Assembly: GCA_963920665.1 (NCBI GenBank)
Contig: OY987266.1
Coordinates: 25,842,248-25,906,247 of the forward strand
Length of the DNA: 64,000 nucleotides
Direction of reading: 5' to 3'
Origin: Straminergon stramineum
Lineage: Eukaryota > Streptophyta > Bryopsida > Hypnales > Calliergonaceae
Each line of letters begins with the position of its first letter. Position 1 is the first letter of the stretch. The notes under the pieces were generated by a model. It was not told the DNA's origin, searched no databases, and saw only the letters and a program-made list of their open reading frames with translations. The translations under genes and the position numbers were made by a program. Positions 60,712-64,000 of this stretch are shown piece after piece.

Positions 60712-62166
60712 TTAACCCTTAAACATGTACAAAGTCACAAATTGTCTTTTGCCAATTCAGATGACTTCAAATGCTAGATTCTAGATGAAGAACAAAGATT
60801 TTTCATCCAATTTTTTTTAGAGTTCTTTGAATGTTGAATGGGTGTATAGTAGATAGTGATAGAAACCTCTTCATTGAAGTATTCTTGACCTCTCTACATA
60901 AGAAGGTGCTAAAAAATGGATGACAAAAGTGTTCTTTTAGTGTATTTTGACACCTTGTACATCCTAACTTGTTCTTTATTTGAATTTTAGACATGAAAAT
61001 GATCTTTTTTGAATTTGAGCCCAACTATAAATTGAATTGAAGCTAACTAAATATAGTGTCTGTACCAATTTAAAATTTAAAAAAATCCCTAGAATTCATT
61101 ATTTTATTGAAGTTTGAACCTATAAGCAAGGTCTCCTATTGTTCTAATTAGAGAGTGACACTAAATTTTAGATTACACCATGGTGCTCTAAACTATTATC
61201 ATATAGCAATGAACAAAACTTCAGATTTTTAAAGCATTTTTTTTTATTTGATAAGAATTTCTTGAGCTTATTCTTCAAATATTCATAAGAAATATCAATT
61301 TTTATCAATAACTTTGCAAACTTTTCTTAAAAACTTTAAGAAATGTAGAAGATATGCTATTTCATCTCTAAAAAATAGAATAAAATAAAAACATTTCCAC
61401 TCAAACTTAGTGAGAATTATATATATATATATAGTATATACAAAGCAAAAAATATTGAGGTTAATACATGGTTTTAAGTATGTTTACTAAGATTGATTGA
61501 AAAACAGATGGCCTTCACATTTGTTTGTAAGCCAACACCTATAGCTTGCAAATGGAAAAAAACAAACCCTTTTCTTCAATGTTGCACTTCCTACCGTTCC
61601 ATGAAGCTCCCCAATCAAGCCAACTCCAATCATAATTACTTTCATATGGCTTCTTAAGAGGCTATGATTGGGGCTTTTCAATTCTCCAACAACCTAGAAA
61701 CTATATGCCCCACCCCTTTTCAATCCAATTTTTTGGGCTTGTTTTTTCAAGTCGTGTGGTGATGCTCTTAGTGCACATTGTTTAGGAATTTTCTCTAGAA
61801 CACTGGATTGGTCACCTAAATCATCCTTTTGGGTATACTGTGAATCATTTGCTTAAAAATACTCATTGAAGGTCAAACTATAGTACAAGACTTCCCCAAC
61901 CTTTTCACACAAAATTCCAAGAATAAACATCTACACTTTTGTCTTACATAAGAGGATTCTTTGTCATCCAATGGACACTTTTAGGCCATCACCTTGGTAC
62001 AGGATTGATACAAAAAAATCAATTATAAACATGATGAAGAGACAATTCCTTCCCTAAACCAAGACACAGAATTCTAATTGAAAAAGAAAAAAATAAGATT
62101 TCTACACTAAATTGCTCCCAGTTCTAATAAACTTTATTATTCCAGTCTGCACTCAGTCCCCACTCA

Positions 62167-64000
62167 TCACCGGCACTGATGCCGCCCATCGCCATAGCCA
62201 TGTGAAAATGAAGCAGGCCCCGCCATGGCCGCAGCCATGGCCGTGTCCGCCCACCCTTCTTCCACTTTCTTCACGACTTCCGCCATGCTCGGCCGCGCGC
62301 GCACATCATCCGCCATGCATTGCACTCCTAATTCCACCAACCCCACCGCCTCCGCCATGACGAATCGCGACTCCAGCTTCGGATCCACAAACTCCCGCAC
62401 CTTCCACGGATCCGCGAGCTTCACGTGCTGAGTGTCGACCGGGCGAAGGCCAGTGAGAATTTCAAGGACGAGGGCGCCGAACGCGTAGATGTCGGAATTT
62501 TCGGTTACTTGGCCGAGGTAGGCGTACTCGGGAGCCAGGTAGCCGAGGGCGGCGAGGCTTTTGTGAGTGGCGTACATGACTTCTTCCGCGATGATGTCGG
62601 AGAGGCCGTAGTCGGAGAGGAGGGCGGTGGAGTGGGGGGCCAGGAGAATGTTGCCGGACCAGAGGTTGCGGTGGACCATGGTGGTTGCGGGAGGGAGGCC
62701 TTCGTGCAAGTGCGCCAGACCTGATGCAGGGATGATGAGAATGTGTTCGGAGGTATGACCAAAAAAATTCGGAGTCATGACCACAACAAATTTGGAGTTA
62801 TGACAAAATGTGTTCGGAGTTTTGACCAGAAAAATTCGGAGTTATGACCAAAACAAATTCGGAGTTATGACAAAATGTGTTAGGAGTTATGACTTACGAC
62901 TAAATTTTGTTCGGAATTATGATGAAATATGTTCGGAGTTCTGGAAGCTTAACCCTGTAAGTTCGGAGTTATGACAAAATGTGTTCGGAATTATGGCAAC
63001 AATTTGTTCGGAGTTCTGGAAGCTTAATCCTATATGTTCGGAGCTATGACAAAATATGTTCGAAGTTATGACAAAAATGTGTTCGGAGTTATGACAACCA
63101 TTTGTTCGGATTTCTGGAAGCTGAACCCCGAAAAGGATCAAGGACTTGTGGTTATGAAATGTCCAATCCGGGATATTGTTTTGTGAAAAATGTGATTCAG
63201 ACAGGGGTTACTTGTGAATCGATGTTCTTATGTTGTTCTGCGAGCTGCGACCATCTTAATATTCACGCAGGGACATGCTTAACAAGAGAATTTGTTTCCT
63301 CATTATATCAGCTCGAATCGAGCTGAATGTAATTAGCTTCAGATTGAATCGAGATGACTGCAGCTAGAATCAGCTCGAATCGAGCTGAAGGCCATGATGG
63401 ATCGACCATGCATAAGGCATGTACTTCTGAAACACATAAACAACAAACGAATGTGATCTGGATCCTATCATTGTGAGTGAGACTTGTGTGCAATAGCAAG
63501 CTACTTGTGCTTGATTAGAAATGTCAATATGGGGTTTCTTGTTTATTGGAAAGATTGATGTTAGAGGTCTTTAAAAATTTCAAAGGCTCCTACCATCAAT
63601 CACTCCAGAGATCTCTCAAGAGGATTTGAGAGGATTTTAAGGATGAGGAGATTGATGATTTTTTTTGTGGTATGAGCAATGGCCATACCTTTCGCAATCC
63701 CGCGGATGATTTTGACTCTCGCACTCCATTCCAGCACACTCTCGTTCTGTCCATGCAGCCGCTGCTCGAGGGATCCCTCCGACACGAACGCGTACACCAG
63801 ATAACACTCCAACCCACCTTTGGAGCAACAGAACCCCACGAACTTCACCAGATTTTCATGCTTCACTTGCATCAACGCCTCCAAGGCCACCTGAAAATCC
63901 TGCTCTCCGAAGGCGTACCGCGTGTTGTAGATCGCTTTCACCGCCACTGCAGTGCCATCTCTTAGCACTCCTTTGTACACTGCAGTGTGGCAGTTCTTCC
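62167..64000 (-). CDS. LRR receptor-like kinase with atypical kinase domain (5' part outside window)
   Basis: Two exons are visible on the minus strand: 63689 to beyond 64000, and 62167-62720, joined GCGAAAG|gtatgg...atcag|GTCTGGCG in phase 1. The first has VYKGVLRDGTAVAVK with the beta-3 Lys, VKHENLVKFVGFCCSKGG, YLVYAFVSEGSLEQRL and LEWSARVKIIRGIAKG. The second has LAHLHEGLPPATT, VHRNLWSGNILL, LSDYGLSD, ALGYLAPEYAYLGQVTENSD, IYAFGALVLEILTGLRP and ARPSMAEVV. The order and the FCCS...WSAR phrase fit a plant LRR-RLK subfamily with non-canonical catalytic loops. HRD is HRN, its Lys is Trp, DFG is DYG, and the glycine loop at the window edge (KNCHTAVYKG) is degenerate, so weak or no phosphotransfer is likely. 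The receptor ectodomain must lie to the right. The end TGA is at 62,167-62,169. Confidence 0.85.
62745..63125. repeat. minisatellite inside the receptor-kinase intron
   Basis: About 17 imperfect units of 22-24 bp based on TTCGGAGTTATGACAAAATG. A higher-order unit is visible where TTCTGGAAGCTTAA or its variant TTCTGGAAGCTGAA recurs (near 62,938, 63,015 and 63,110), at 77-95 bp intervals. The array occupies some 380 bp of the 968-bp intron. Confidence 0.88.
63308..63388. repeat. paired identical 19-bp palindromes
   Basis: TCAGCTCGAATCGAGCTGA occurs at 63,308-63,326 and again at 63,370-63,388, in the same receptor-kinase intron. Each copy is a perfect inverted repeat around one central A. The DNA between them carries partial copies (GATTGAATCGAGATGA, CAGCTAGAATCAGC). 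Confidence 0.9.

Larger units (their letters stand above)
54090..62166. other. gene desert with small repeats
   Basis: Eight kilobases of AT-rich DNA between convergent genes. Supported contents: a short basic open frame (57,396-57,659 minus), a (TTTA)n run near 56,846-56,868, a minisatellite (58,190-58,480), a CACTA hairpin MITE (60,315-60,519), a TTAA element (60,577-60,711) and an (AT)n run near 61,418-61,433. Nothing else recognised. Confidence 0.55.

Noticed and set aside
62745..63125. CRISPR-like array
   Set aside because: Units are imperfect, contiguous and without unique spacers, and lie in a plant intron; it is a minisatellite.

Overview
The window reads as nuclear DNA of a land plant. 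It has spliceosomal genes with GT-AG introns of about 0.1-1 kb, a TIR-NBS-LRR immune receptor family, a plant-type LRR receptor-like kinase, a plastid-targeted tryptophan-pathway enzyme (phosphoribosylanthranilate isomerase, PAI), plant Pht1 and GDSL fragments, and plant transposon termini of the Stowaway and CACTA kinds. I cannot name the species. The style of the TIR domain and the transposon mix suggest a non-flowering lineage, but this is weak inference. Coding exons are GC-balanced; the long spaces between them are AT-rich and packed with small non-autonomous transposons.

Layout. 0-0.9 kb: 3' end of a HECT ubiquitin-ligase-like gene, cut by the window edge. 3.6-5.6 kb: a DDE integrase-core transposase gene, still spliceable in frame and with its D, D and E residues, but carrying three in-frame stops. 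About 7 kb: a GDSL esterase fragment. 7.6-24.7 kb and 30.5-41.5 kb: two diverged copies (A and B) of a tandem segmental duplication, each holding a PAI gene followed by a TIR-NBS-LRR gene. PAI-A and PAI-B carry different lesions. TNL-A has one nonsense codon just before the P-loop. TNL-B is open over six exons. The pair works as an internal control: insertions in one copy are missing from the other, which fixes exact borders and target-site duplications for a hAT-like, a TTAA-type and a CACTA-type element.

26.7-30.4 and 43.9-45.9 kb: two copies of an AT-rich dispersed repeat, each interrupted by other elements. 46.1-48.1 kb: a decayed Tc1/mariner transposase split by a 1-kb CACTA element with AAG duplications and TTGCAAC-rich subterminal regions. 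50.5-54.1 kb: an intact seven-exon CIR1-like gene with a Stowaway MITE in intron 4. 54-62 kb: a gene desert with a minisatellite, a CACTA hairpin MITE and a TTAA element. 62.2-64 kb (minus): the kinase part of an atypical LRR receptor kinase (HRN catalytic loop) whose intron holds a TTCGGAGTTATGACA-type minisatellite, entering from beyond the right edge.

The genes do not form one pathway. The best leads are (i) a family of TTAA-flanked, CCC(C)-terminated elements, which is a piggyBac- or Kolobok-like signature, in a plant genome; (ii) a HECT gene near a DDE integrase gene, possibly cargo and transposase of one element; and (iii) the paired decay of the PAI and TNL duplicates, including a possible TIR-only product.
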